Shown: positions 8,313 to 15,998 of the stretch, piece after piece
How positions within the stretch are numbered: the stretch's first letter is position 1
Layout of the letters: each line of letters begins with the position of its first letter
Source: JAJDUF01 sp965214295
Lineage (GTDB): Bacteria; Chloroflexota; UBA11872; UBA12225; JAJDUF01
NCBI GenBank assembly: GCA_965214295.1
Contig: OZ243944.1
Span: 2,976,001 to 3,040,000 of the forward strand
Direction: 5' to 3'
DNA length: 64,000 nucleotides
The notes under the pieces: model-generated
The model's input: only the letters and a program-made list of their open reading frames with translations
Database searches by the model: none
What the model was told of the DNA's origin: nothing
Program-made: the position numbers and the translations under genes

Positions 8313-8765
8313 CTAGCCCGAGACTCCACGCAGTGGCGCAGACTCCTGCACTCCGACCACAAGCTCGCGCCCCAAGACACGGAGCGCGCTATTGATCCGG
8401 CTCGCGGCGGTGCCCTGCCGGGGATCGAGCAGGCGACGTACCGCTTGCTCGTCTGTGCCAAGCTGTTGGGCGAAGGCGACGCGCGTCAGACCACGCTCAC
8501 GGAAAACCAGGGCCAGGGCAGCCTTCGCTGCCATGTCAGGAGGCACCACAACATAGTGCTCATCGGCTTGCCGCGCGCTCGGGACCGGGATCGGCTCACC
8601 GTCGTCTATCCGTCCCGCGATTGCTTCTTCTAGCGCGTCCCGGGCTTCAGCGAGCACCTCCGCCTCATTCACGCCGGAAGTAAGACACTCCGGCAAGTCG
8701 CGGAAAGAGACGACGATCTCGTCCACGCCAGTCCGTTGCAGGAGCGCCGGATAGAGAAACCGCAT
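8313..8765 (-). CDS. hicB: HicB-family antitoxin
   Basis: A 150-residue HicB. The N-terminal partially degraded RNase-H-like domain (IVVSFRDLPECLTSGVNEAEVLAEARDAL-type pattern) is followed by a C-terminal helix-turn-helix (about 90-140; VAFAQQLGTDEQAVRRLLD). It should bind HicA and repress the operon. It lies 21 bp downstream of hicA on the same strand, the common hicAB order. Confidence 0.88.
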   Translation of the reverse strand: MRFLYPALLQRTGVDEIVVSFRDLPECLTSGVNEAEVLAEARDALEEAIAGRIDDGEPIPVPSARQADEHYVVVPPDMAAKAALALVFRERGLTRVAFAQQLGTDEQAVRRLLDPRQGTAASRINSALRVLGRELVVGVQESAPLRGVSG

Positions 8766-8786
8766 AGCTTCCTCGCTCGAAGATCA

Positions 8787-9002
8787 TCAGTGGAAATCGG
8801 CCCGTTCCAGCCCCAGTTGGCGCAGCATACTGGACAGCAAGCCAGTACCAATTTCCTTGCGGCGGTCTTTCACGACTATTTTGCGTATCCCGTAGTACAG
8901 GGTGATGTGGCTTCCCTTGCCACGCTTGGCGTCGATGCGGACCAGAACTCCGCGCTGTCGCCCAAGCTCGGACACCCTGGCGATGAACTCCCTCCCCTTC
9001 AC
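8787..9002 (-). CDS. hicA: HicA-family toxin (mRNA interferase)
   Basis: A protein of about 71 residues with the double-stranded-RNA-binding-like fold signature KGKGSHITLYYG, whose His is the catalytic residue of HicA toxins, followed by VVKDRRKEIGTGLL. The GTG at 9002 (VKGREFIARV) gives the family's usual start. An in-frame TTG at 9020 would add six residues. It is transcribed ahead of hicB. Confidence 0.85.
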   Translation of the reverse strand: MKGREFIARVSELGRQRGVLVRIDAKRGKGSHITLYYGIRKIVVKDRRKEIGTGLLSSMLRQLGLERADFH

Positions 9003-9143
9003 ATCTTCAGTATGGGGCAAAAGTGTCCGACTATCAAGCGTTCCGTTGGCACCGCGCCATGTCGGCGATAGCGTGCAATGGCTGGCGAGTACATGTATGC
9101 CCTCACTATACCCCGGCGCCTTGCCCGCAACCTTGGCGCAACT

Positions 9144-9833
9144 CTATTGCTGCGCCGCTAGGTACTCGTCGAGACTGAAGTCCGGCCGCCGTAGCTCGGC
9201 GAACATCGCCGCTTCCTGCTCCTGCACCGCCAACGCCTGGTCGTACACCTGATCGGCCACGGCCGGCGGGATGACCAGCGCACCATTTTCATCGGCGTGG
9301 ATAAAGTCGCCGGGCCGCACCGTCATGCCGTCAATCACGACCGGGCTATTGACGTCCAGCCAGCGCAGTCGACCATGCATGGGCGAAACACCCGCCCCCC
9401 AGCAAGCCAACGGCACGTCGCGCACGCCGGCCAGGTCCCGGATGCTCCCGTTGGTCAAAAACCCGACCGCGCCCGCCAGCAGCATGCGCGTGGCCATCCC
9501 ATCGCCGATGGTGACAGTGTGGCGCGGCTTGGGACCAACCGACTCCATGACGGTGAACACCGGCAGCCCCTCCGCCCCGGCACTCCGCGCCGCCTGCTGA
9601 ATAGCGCGCAGCCAGTCGTTGAACAGGCTCCCCGGCCTGTCGGTCCCGGCAGTGGTAGTATCCATCCGGGCAGTCACGGCAATGCCCACCCGCGGCCCTA
9701 GCTCCGGCATGAGGGCCCGGACATCCGGCCCGGTGTACCCGACCGTCGGGTCCTGCACCTCCAGCTGCTCCAGGCCGTTGGCCACCGTCGGCGAATCGAA
9801 CTCGATCAGCCGCTTGATCTTCTCGTAGTTCAT
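9144..9833 (-). CDS. RraA-family protein (4-hydroxy-4-methyl-2-oxoglutarate aldolase-like)
   Basis: A 229-residue RraA-fold protein. It has the GDGMATRMLLAGAVGFLTNG segment followed by SIRD, and the GDFIHADENGALVIP segment near residue 180, both typical of the family's active site and trimer core. Members are divalent-metal aldolases or decarboxylases of pyruvate-derived acids; some regulate RNase E. Without a genomic partner, the catabolic (aldolase-like) reading is favoured by nearby enolase-superfamily and dehydrogenase genes. The start ATG has GAGGAA seven nt upstream. Confidence 0.8.
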   Translation of the reverse strand: MNYEKIKRLIEFDSPTVANGLEQLEVQDPTVGYTGPDVRALMPELGPRVGIAVTARMDTTTAGTDRPGSLFNDWLRAIQQAARSAGAEGLPVFTVMESVGPKPRHTVTIGDGMATRMLLAGAVGFLTNGSIRDLAGVRDVPLACWGAGVSPMHGRLRWLDVNSPVVIDGMTVRPGDFIHADENGALVIPPAVADQVYDQALAVQEQEAAMFAELRRPDFSLDEYLAAQQ

Positions 9834-9982
9834 GTCGCATTCCTCCGCGTGTATTGTCGGTCAGCGCCAATCCTACCACTGTTCCTCAGCGCACTGCCCG
9901 TCGGCGCGGTGTGTAGGGGAGACTACGGCAATCTCCATGCCAGGCGCGTAGAATATCCCCGCGGTGGAGCATCAAGACCGTG

Positions 9983-11107
9983 ATGAATCGGCGGCGGCTG
10001 GGCGGTAGGTTGATCCGGGTGGTGTCTCTGGTCGGCCTGACGGCGCTGACCGCCTGCCAGCTTGGCAGTGCCGGTGACACGGCGGCGCCGGCACCGGTAG
10101 CAAGTCCTGCCGGCAGCACGCCGACGCCGGTCCCCCTCCCTATCGAGGCGGTCGACCCGGCAGAAATCATCACCTTGCTGCCCCCGGACGGCATTCCGGC
10201 CATTGACAATCCCGAGTTCATGACCATCCAAGAAGCGATCAACCGCGGGGTCATGGACGACAGCGAGCCGGTGCTATCCTTCGGCCACCAAGGGGTCTGG
10301 CACGCCTACTCGGTATTGCAGCTCGACCACCACGAGATCGTCAACGACGTTGTAGCGGGGCTGCCCATCGCGGCGACGTGGTGACCGCTCTGTTTCACGG
10401 GCATCGTGTATGCCCGCGAGGTCAATGGACAGATGCTCGACTTCGGCGTCTCCGGCAAGCTGTACCGCAACGTCCTGGTGATGTACGACCGGCAGACCGA
10501 GAGCTTGTGGAGCCAGCTGCTGGGCCAGGCCATTGTCGGCCCGCTGCGGGGCACGCGGCTGACCATGCTCCCCGCCACAGTGATGACCTGGGGCGCTTGG
10601 CGACGGGAGCACCCCGATGGCCTCCTGCTCAGGAAAGAAGCGCCCAGCCAAGCCACCTACGCCTCCTACTGGAGCTCCGGGATGGTCGGCGTCGCTGGGG
10701 AGACCCTCAAGGATGCGCGGCTGCTGGCCAAGCAGTACGTCGTCGGTGTGCGCGTTGCCGATCAGCCCAAGGCCTATCCGTATGCGCGGTTGAGCACGCA
10801 GCCCGTCGTGAACGACACACTCGGCGGCATGCCGTTGGTCGTCGTGTTCGATGAGGCACACGGCGGGGCGGGGATTGTCTTCTCGCGCCAGGTCCAAGAC
10901 CGCGTGCTGACCTTCGCGCTCCAGCGGGAAACGGAGTCGACCGTCCTGCTGACGGACGAGCAAACCGGCACGCTCTGGCACGGACTCACCGGCGAGGGCC
11001 TGGAGGGACCGCTGGCCGGCCAACGCCTCCGGCAAATTCCTGCCACCGATTCGTTCTGGTTCGGCTGGAAGGATCACTTCCCCAACACGGCCGTCTGGGG
11101 GGAGTAA
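9983..11107 (+). CDS. DUF3179 lipoprotein with probable selenocysteine (in-frame TGA)
   Basis: Read through one in-frame TGA (10382-10384), this is a 374-residue DUF3179 protein. Residues 1-25 are a lipoprotein signal peptide with lipobox LTAC (Cys25), followed by an Ala/Pro/Thr-rich linker. The body contains two DUF3179-type repeats, each with a VNDxxxG-P segment, a Q-T-E-S/T element and a G-P-L-x-G-x-R-L element. The family usually has a CPLC motif in the first repeat. Here the reading is TW-TGA-PLC, so the TGA sits at codon 134 exactly where the first Cys belongs, giving U-x-x-C. Both halves are in the same frame and conserved. A hairpin 8-38 nt downstream resembles a bacterial SECIS. A nonsense mutation or sequence error is the alternative. 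The start is the ATG at 9983, with a GTG at 9980. Confidence 0.72.
10392..10422 (+). promoter_or_regulatory. SECIS-like hairpin downstream of in-frame TGA
   Basis: Starting 8 nt after the TGA, 10398-10404 (CGGGCAT) pairs perfectly with 10410-10416 (ATGCCCG) around a 5-nt loop CGTGT. Below an A/C mismatch, five further pairs (10392-10396 with 10418-10422, including G-T pairs) extend the stem. The loop begins 20 nt after the TGA and has a G at its second position. Both agree with what is known of bacterial selenocysteine insertion elements bound by SelB. The pairing was worked out by hand. Confidence 0.6.
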
Positions 11108-11168
11108 GGCACCGGCGGCGCGCGGCGAACGGTCGGTAGCTGGCCGGCGGCGGCCCGGATACCCCTCC

Positions 11169-11969
11169 TCATGCCCGCCCCGGGAACTCCCGGCCGCGGA
11201 TGAGCATGAAGCGGAACGCCCCCGGCGGCTGCTCGGCCTCCAACCGGATGCGATGCGCCTCATCGCGGGCGCCGAGGTACTTGGTCTCGGCCGGAATGTA
11301 GTGGAGAGCGAGGCCGCGACGGCGATTGGGCGTCCGGTTGGCACCGGTCCGGTGCATGTTGTGGCCGTGGTGGAACATGCAGTGTCCGGCCGGCAGCTCC
11401 ACCGGCACCGGAGCGGCCAACTCCGGCATAGCGAGGAACGCCTCCTTTTGCTCGCTGGGCACCGGCCCCCACTTGTGGCTCCCCGGGATGACGGTCATAC
11501 AGCCGTTCTCGACGGTAGCATCGTCCAAGGCAATCCAGGCGCTGACCGCCATTTGCGGGATCAGCCAGGGCCAGGCTGGGGAGTCCTGGTGCCAGTCGGT
11601 CACGGTGCCGTGAAAGCGGGGCTTCATCATCAGCTGGTCGTGGTACAGCTTGATGTTCGGGCCGAGCAGGTCCTCGATCACATCCACAATCGCGGGCTTT
11701 TTCGCCATCGACTCGAAAAGGTCGTCAAAGTAGGCCAGGTGCGTCATCTTGCGAGTCCGGTCGAGCACCGGCACGGCGTCGGTATCATCGTCGCCACGGA
11801 ACTGCTTCTCCCGTTGGATGTAGCCGGCCGGCATATGCTCCAGCCGCCCTTCAACGATGTCCTCGCTGCGCTGCCGCAAGGCGGTCAGCTCGTCATCGGA
11901 GAGCACCCGGCCATACCGCAAGTAGCCGTGCTCGGCGAAGAACCCCTTCTGCTCGGCAGTAATCACCAT
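11169..11969 (-). CDS. Phytanoyl-CoA dioxygenase (PhyH) family protein
   Basis: A protein of about 266 residues with the PhyH triad TDWHQDSPAWPW (His and Asp), MFHHGHNMHRTG (distal His) and an RRRGLALHYIPAE strand carrying the 2-oxoglutarate Arg. The ATG at 11969 has a clear GGAGG five nt upstream, so I prefer it to the longer frame starting at 11993. The gene converges on the DUF3179 gene, with about 60 bp between them. Confidence 0.87.
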   Translation of the reverse strand: MVITAEQKGFFAEHGYLRYGRVLSDDELTALRQRSEDIVEGRLEHMPAGYIQREKQFRGDDDTDAVPVLDRTRKMTHLAYFDDLFESMAKKPAIVDVIEDLLGPNIKLYHDQLMMKPRFHGTVTDWHQDSPAWPWLIPQMAVSAWIALDDATVENGCMTVIPGSHKWGPVPSEQKEAFLAMPELAAPVPVELPAGHCMFHHGHNMHRTGANRTPNRRRGLALHYIPAETKYLGARDEAHRIRLEAEQPPGAFRFMLIRGREFPGRA

Positions 11970-12102
11970 CGGATACCTCCTTGCCACCCACACGATCCCC
12001 GGCTGCCAGCCCGGAGTCTATGGCAGCCGCCCCGGCGCGTCAAGCAGCCAGGCACGGCGAGTAGCGACACCCCTCACCCCCATCATTCCGGCCTTCCTCC
12101 TC

Positions 12103-12128
12103 GTCATTCCGGCGCAGGCCGGAATCCA
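12103..12128 (+). repeat. REP-like palindrome (GTCATTCC type)
   Basis: GTCATTCCGGC and GCCGGAATCC form a hairpin around a short loop. The same design, GTCATT-C/G-C-arm, loop, arm-AATCC, recurs at 14750, 15926, 18024, 34719, 50331 (inverted), 58678, 62139 (inverted) and 63967. Confidence 0.8.
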
Positions 12129-12281
12129 GTGCCGGGGTGACGGCAGTAGGGGGCCGGTACCTCGTTAGCCACCCGTACCTCACCCGGCCCGCCTCTGCCG
12201 GACTCCCCCTCCCTACCGCTCGACGGTGGAGAGGGGGCCGGGGGGTGAGGCACCCCCGCGCCACGGCCCGCAATTATAGGA

Positions 12282-12334
12282 AGTTTAGGCAGTTTATAAT
12301 TTCCTTGTAAACTGGAATAAACTTGCTATAAACT
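12282..12334 (+). promoter_or_regulatory. Array of five AGTTTA/TAAACT hexamers at an ATPase promoter
   Basis: AGTTTA occurs at 12282-12287 and 12291-12296. Its reverse complement TAAACT occurs at 12308-12313, 12318-12323 and 12329-12334. Neighbouring copies are spaced 9-11 bp, about one helical turn. TTGTAA (12305-12310) and TATAAA (12327-12332) with a 16-bp spacer could be the promoter, and a perfect TATAAT lies at 12295-12300. No Shine-Dalgarno sequence precedes the ATG at 12341, so transcription from the proximal promoter would give a nearly leaderless message. Confidence 0.55.
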
Positions 12335-12340
12335 GATTGC

Positions 12341-13522
12341 ATGGACCCCATCCGCAACCCCTACGCGCCCGGAGCGGGCGCCCAGCCGCCGGAGTTGGCC
12401 GGCCGCGACGAGGTCCGTGATATCGCGCGGATTGCCTTGGCGCGGACCAAGATCGGGCGTCCGAGCAAAAGTATGCTCATGGTCGGCTTGCGTGGCGTGG
12501 GGAAAACCGTACTGCTGGACCGCATTCGGGAGGATGCCGAGGCGAACGGCATCTACACACTGCGGATTGAAGCGCCCGAAAATCGTTCGCTTCCCTCCAT
12601 TTTGGCGCCGCAGCTACGTCGGGCCTTGCTGAAACTCTCGCATCGCAAGGCGGCAAGAATGCTGGCGCAGCGCGCCCTACGCGGGTTGGCCGGGTTTGCC
12701 AGCGCGCTCAAGGTCAAGTACGAGGATATCGAGGTCGGTTTGGACTTCGATCCCGAACCCGGACTGGCGGACAACGGAGACTTGGAGACCGACTTGCAGG
12801 ACCTACTCGAAGCCGTCGGCGACGCCGCCCAGGCCGGAGAAAGCTGCCTGGCACTCTTCGTTGACGAGCTCCAATATGTGCCAGAGGATGAGCTTGCGGC
12901 CTTGATCACGGCATTGCACCGGACAGCGCAGCGGCGACTCCCCGTGACCATGGTCGGGGCCGGTCTTCCCCAGGTGCGAGGTCGCATGGGCAAAGCGAAG
13001 TCTTATGCCGAGCGGCTGTTCGATTTCCCCGATATCGGGCCGCTGTCACCTGAAGACGCCAAGCTGGCGATTGCCAAGCCCGCGCAAGACGAAGGCGTGG
13101 CGATAGCAGCCCCCGCCCTTGATGCCATCGTTGCTCAAACCCAATGCTATCCCTACTTTCTGCAGGAGTGGGGTAAGCACCTATGGGAGGCCGCTGAGAG
13201 TTCTCCCATTACCGCTGCCAGTGTTGAAGTCGCTTCCGTTCAGGCCATTGCCAGTCTCGATGCGAGTTTCTTCGGGGTCAGGTTCGACCGGCTGACACCG
13301 GCAGAGAAACGCTACCTGCGCGCGATGGCCCAGCTTGGTGCCGGGCCGCATCGCTCCGGTAAGATCGCCGCGGTGCTGGCCCGCCCAGTGACCTCTTTGG
13401 CTCCCACTCGACGCCAATTGATCGATAAAGGCATGATCTGGAGTCCGAGTCATGGCGATACCGCCTTTACCGTTCCGATGTTTGACGAGTTTATGTTGCG
13501 GATCATGCCCGGCGACGCGTAG
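12341..13522 (+). CDS. AAA/STAND-like P-loop ATPase
   Basis: A 393-residue protein with Walker A GLRGVGKT (about 49-56), Walker B CLALFVDELQ (about 168-177), a sensor-like TMVGAGLPQ and a C-terminal winged-helix-like segment (about 310-390). The layout matches archaeal-type or ORC/STAND-like ATPases found singly in many high-GC bacteria. Their role is not established. The start ATG has no ribosome-binding site and sits directly behind an AT-rich operator array, which suggests tight control. Its place between TA modules and a type III-like RM system makes a defence or mobile-element role possible, but this is only context. Confidence 0.72.
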   Translation: MDPIRNPYAPGAGAQPPELAGRDEVRDIARIALARTKIGRPSKSMLMVGLRGVGKTVLLDRIREDAEANGIYTLRIEAPENRSLPSILAPQLRRALLKLSHRKAARMLAQRALRGLAGFASALKVKYEDIEVGLDFDPEPGLADNGDLETDLQDLLEAVGDAAQAGESCLALFVDELQYVPEDELAALITALHRTAQRRLPVTMVGAGLPQVRGRMGKAKSYAERLFDFPDIGPLSPEDAKLAIAKPAQDEGVAIAAPALDAIVAQTQCYPYFLQEWGKHLWEAAESSPITAASVEVASVQAIASLDASFFGVRFDRLTPAEKRYLRAMAQLGAGPHRSGKIAAVLARPVTSLAPTRRQLIDKGMIWSPSHGDTAFTVPMFDEFMLRIMPGDA

Positions 13523-13567
13523 CGGTGGCCCCGATAAGTAGCGAGAACCGATCCGGTCACTCGCCAC

Positions 13568-13576
13568 TGCTATAAT
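13568..13576 (+). promoter_or_regulatory. Extended -10 promoter TGCTATAAT
   Basis: TG-C-TATAAT is a perfect extended -10 element 43 nt before the ATG at 13619. No convincing -35 was seen. It lies inside a stretch of the dispersed CACTCGCCACT-type repeat, so the repeat itself may have supplied the promoter. Confidence 0.5.
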
Positions 13577-13618
13577 CCACAGCACTCTCCACATCTTCAC
13601 TGACTACTGAGTAAGCCT

Positions 13619-14716
13619 ATGGCTACGCCCGCCGGAGAGCCGGCGCCAGCCGCCACTCCCCAGGAGACCCATGTCGTCCCCCTCGGCGCTCTCCGGACCA
13701 CCGCGCTCGCCTTGCTCCGGCAGGTGCGCGTGCCACCGGACCATGCCGAGCAGATCGCGGAAGTGCTGATTGATACCGAGCTACGCGGGTACAGCGACCA
13801 TGGCATCCTCAGCTTGGGCCGGTTGATTGACCGCTGCCGGACGGGTGCCGTCAACCCCACCCCACAGCCCAAGATCGTGCGCGAGGCACCGGCGGCCCTG
13901 CTCTTGGATGCCGACCAGGGTTGCGGCATCATCGCCTCCCGGCAGGCGATGAGTTGGTGCATTGCGGCAGCGCGGACGCAGGGCCTAGCCGGCGCTGGCG
14001 TGACCGGCTCCAGTCACTTCATCGGGTGCGCCTTCTACGTCGAGATGGCGGCCCGCGCCGGCATGATCGGCTTTGCCTGCGGCTCCGCCGGCCAGGCGAT
14101 GCCCCCGCCCGGTGGGCTGACGGCCACCCTGGGCACCAATCCGCTCGGCTACGCCTATCCCGCCCGGCGCCACGATCCGGTCATCCTCGACATGGCCACC
14201 ACCGCCAGCGCCAGCGCCAAGATCAGCCTAGCCGCGCAGCTCGGCCACCCCATCGAGCCGGGCCTGCTCACCGACGACGCCGGCAATCCGACGACCGATC
14301 CGCATGTCCTAGGCGCCGGTGGGCTGCTGCAGCCGCTGGGCGGCTACAAGGGGTTCGGCTTGGCAATGGTCGTAGACAGTCTGGCGGGCGTGTTGACGGG
14401 CGCCGGCTTCGCGCTCACCGGCGCCATCACGCACGGCCGGGCCGGACACTTTTTCTGGGCACTCAACATCAAGGCCTATATGCCGCTACACCAATTCCTA
14501 TCCCGCGTTGACGAGCAGATTGACCAGATCAAACGGTCCCGCCGGGCGCCCGGCGTCAGCGAGATCATGGTGCCGGGCGAGCGCGGCCAACGGCGACGAC
14601 GACAGCTGTACCGAAGCGGCAAGGTGCCGCTGCCGACCGCAAGCTGGGCCGAGCTAGGCCGGCTCTGCGCCGACTTGGACGTACCCGCCCCGCCGCGAGT
14701 GGCCGGTAGCCGGTAG
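13619..14716 (+). CDS. Malate/L-lactate/ureidoglycolate dehydrogenase (Ldh2) family protein
   Basis: A 365-residue NAD(P)-dependent 2-hydroxyacid dehydrogenase of the Ldh2/YlbC fold. Landmarks are the RGYSDHGI segment near residue 60 (the His is the conserved catalytic residue), TGSSHFIGCAFYVEMAARAG, a GTNPLGYAYP strand, the VILDMATTASASAKI segment and GGYKGFGLAMVVDSLAG near residue 245. Family members reduce or oxidise lactate, malate, ureidoglycolate or related acids. The N-terminal extension of about 20 residues is Ala/Pro-rich. The C-terminal region is Arg-rich and ends in repeat-derived sequence. Confidence 0.85.
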   Translation: MATPAGEPAPAATPQETHVVPLGALRTTALALLRQVRVPPDHAEQIAEVLIDTELRGYSDHGILSLGRLIDRCRTGAVNPTPQPKIVREAPAALLLDADQGCGIIASRQAMSWCIAAARTQGLAGAGVTGSSHFIGCAFYVEMAARAGMIGFACGSAGQAMPPPGGLTATLGTNPLGYAYPARRHDPVILDMATTASASAKISLAAQLGHPIEPGLLTDDAGNPTTDPHVLGAGGLLQPLGGYKGFGLAMVVDSLAGVLTGAGFALTGAITHGRAGHFFWALNIKAYMPLHQFLSRVDEQIDQIKRSRRAPGVSEIMVPGERGQRRRRQLYRSGKVPLPTASWAELGRLCADLDVPAPPRVAGSR

Positions 14717-14855
14717 CCAGTGACCAGTCGTCAGTGCAGAGTTGGCCTCGTCATTGCGGCATAGGCCGCAATCCAGCACCGTAAGGACGCCCGGTGGGTA
14801 GTCAGTGCAGAGCGCAGAGTGCAGAGTGGCCGAGCCACTGACCACTGGCTACTGA
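14698..14855 (+). repeat. Cluster of degenerate AGTGGCCAGT-type repeats with an embedded REP
   Basis: Runs of short variants of GTAGCCAGTGACCAGT and GTCAGTGCAGAGT surround a REP-like hairpin (14750-14775). The same degenerate motifs recur near 400-445, 7410-7450, 13525-13615, 17416-17574, 18401-18871 and 19189-19275. Confidence 0.7.
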
Positions 14856-14922
14856 CCCCTCGCCCCTCGCCCCTCGCCCCTCGCCCCTCGCCCCTCGCCC
14901 CTCGCCCCTCGCCCCTCGCCCC
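14856..14922 (+). repeat. Tandem repeat of CCCCTCG, about 9.5 copies
   Basis: A perfect head-to-tail array of the 7-mer CCCCTCG about 50 bp upstream of the VapBC-type operon. Perfect short-unit arrays are prone to slippage, so copy number may vary between cells. There is no spacer structure, so this is not a CRISPR array. Confidence 0.95.
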
Positions 14923-14968
14923 AATAGTGTATGCTGTGTCCGTAGAGACTGGCTGACGAGAGGCCCGT

Positions 14969-15193
14969 ATGCAGAACATCACTCTAAGCGCCGACGCCAG
15001 CTTGATAGCCGCGGCACGCCGCCGCGCCGCGGCGGAGCGAACGTCTTTGAACGTTCAGTTTCGGCTGTGGCTTGCGGACTACGCTAGGCGCCAACAACAG
15101 GACGAGGTAGCCAGCACGACCATCCGCGCGTTGCGTAGCAGCCTAGCTACCGGTGGACGCAAGTTCACACGGGATGAAATGAATGAGCGTTGA
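14969..15193 (+). CDS. Ribbon-helix-helix-type antitoxin
   Basis: A 74-residue protein beginning MQNITLSADASLIAAARRRA, the short strand plus helix typical of RHH (VapB/ParD-like) antitoxins. A helix with RLWLADYARRQQ follows, then an acidic/basic toxin-binding tail. GAGAGG (14958-14963) sits 5 nt before the ATG. A TATGCT -10-like hexamer is at 14930-14935, just after the tandem repeat. The stop overlaps the toxin start by 11 bp. Confidence 0.82.
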   Translation: MQNITLSADASLIAAARRRAAAERTSLNVQFRLWLADYARRQQQDEVASTTIRALRSSLATGGRKFTRDEMNER

Positions 15194-15605
15194 AGATTTC
15201 ATAGATACGAACGTCATCATTTACTTGTTCGATGAAACTGCTGCCGACAAGCGCCAACGCGCCGAGAGCTTGGTGCGCCAAAGCCTGGTAAATGGGACTG
15301 GATGCATTAGTTATCAGGTCGTCCAGGAAACGATGAACGTAGTCATCCGCAAGCTCGGAGCGACGCCTGAGAGTGCGCGGCAGCTACTAGACGATGTGCT
15401 GCTACCGCTCTGGCAGATAAACCCGACCCCTGCACTGTACCGGCGTGGTCTTGGCCTGCAGGCCCGATACGGACTCAGTTCCTATGATTCGCTCATCGTT
15501 GCAGCCGCGCTCGAAGCGGGCTGCAACCGCCTCTACAGTGAAGATATGCAGCACGGGCAGGAGATACAACGATTAACCATACGGAACCCATTCTTAGAAC
15601 GTTAG
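15183..15605 (+). CDS. vapC: PIN-domain toxin (VapC)
   Basis: A 140-residue PIN ribonuclease. Active-site acids are visible as Asp in FIDTNVIIYLFD, Glu in QVVQETMNVV, Asp in SSYDSLIVAAAL and Asp in YSEDMQHG. The ATG at 15183 lies inside the antitoxin gene, giving the usual coupled antitoxin-toxin order. Confidence 0.9.
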   Translation: MSVEDFIDTNVIIYLFDETAADKRQRAESLVRQSLVNGTGCISYQVVQETMNVVIRKLGATPESARQLLDDVLLPLWQINPTPALYRRGLGLQARYGLSSYDSLIVAAALEAGCNRLYSEDMQHGQEIQRLTIRNPFLER

Positions 15606-15920
15606 CGGCCACTGCCCAGGAGGCTCCATGCCACGACGCCCCCGCGCCAGGCAGCCCAAGACCGTCGCCACCCTCCGCCACAACGAGGCCACCCGCCCCA
15701 ACATCCCCACCGCCGAATACCAGCCCGCCATGACCGACGACGAGCAGCGCGCCATCCCCGTCACCTACTCGCGCAACACCGACCTCGACCCCCAGCTCGT
15801 CTGGCGCGGCAAGGACGAGCAAGACCAATCCGATCTCGTGGCCCACGCCCCTCCGCTCTACATCCAGGAAAAAGTCCACCCCAAAGTCCTGATCGACGAT
15901 CTAGTGCAGCGTGAGTCTCA

Positions 15921-15998
15921 GTCCCGTCATTCCCGCGCAAGCGGGAATCCAGACTCCCCCTCTCCACCTGTGGAGAGGGGGGCGGGGGGTGAGGCGCC
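15921..15998 (+). repeat. In-frame palindromic insertion 1 in mod
   Basis: A REP hairpin (GTCATTCCCGC with GCGGGAATCC, 15926-15951) followed by a CCCCCTCTCC/GGAGAGGGGG hairpin (about 15955-15982), translated within Mod as RHSRASGNPDSPSPPVERGA. The same nucleotide motifs are intergenic elsewhere in the window. It sits just before the conserved PDLFADFNGLPEDAD block. Confidence 0.75.

Larger units (their letters stand above)
11970..12340. other. Intergenic region with REP-type palindromes and operator array
   Basis: No gene was found. From left to right the region holds a palindromic repeat (12103-12128), a CT/GA-rich hairpin of the CCCCCTCTCC/GGAGAGGGGG type (about 12200-12243), and an abruptly AT-rich 60 bp that serves as the control region of the ATPase gene at 12341. 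Confidence 0.7.

Noticed and set aside
10274..11344. Antisense open frame across the DUF3179 gene
   Set aside because: Low-complexity Arg/Gly/Ala translation, no motif. The sense strand carries DUF3179 repeats on both sides of the TGA.
14856..14922. CRISPR-like direct repeats
   Set aside because: 7-bp units without spacers and no cas gene in the window.
15183..15193. Programmed frameshift between antitoxin and toxin
   Set aside because: Both genes have their own start. The 11-bp overlap is ordinary translational coupling.
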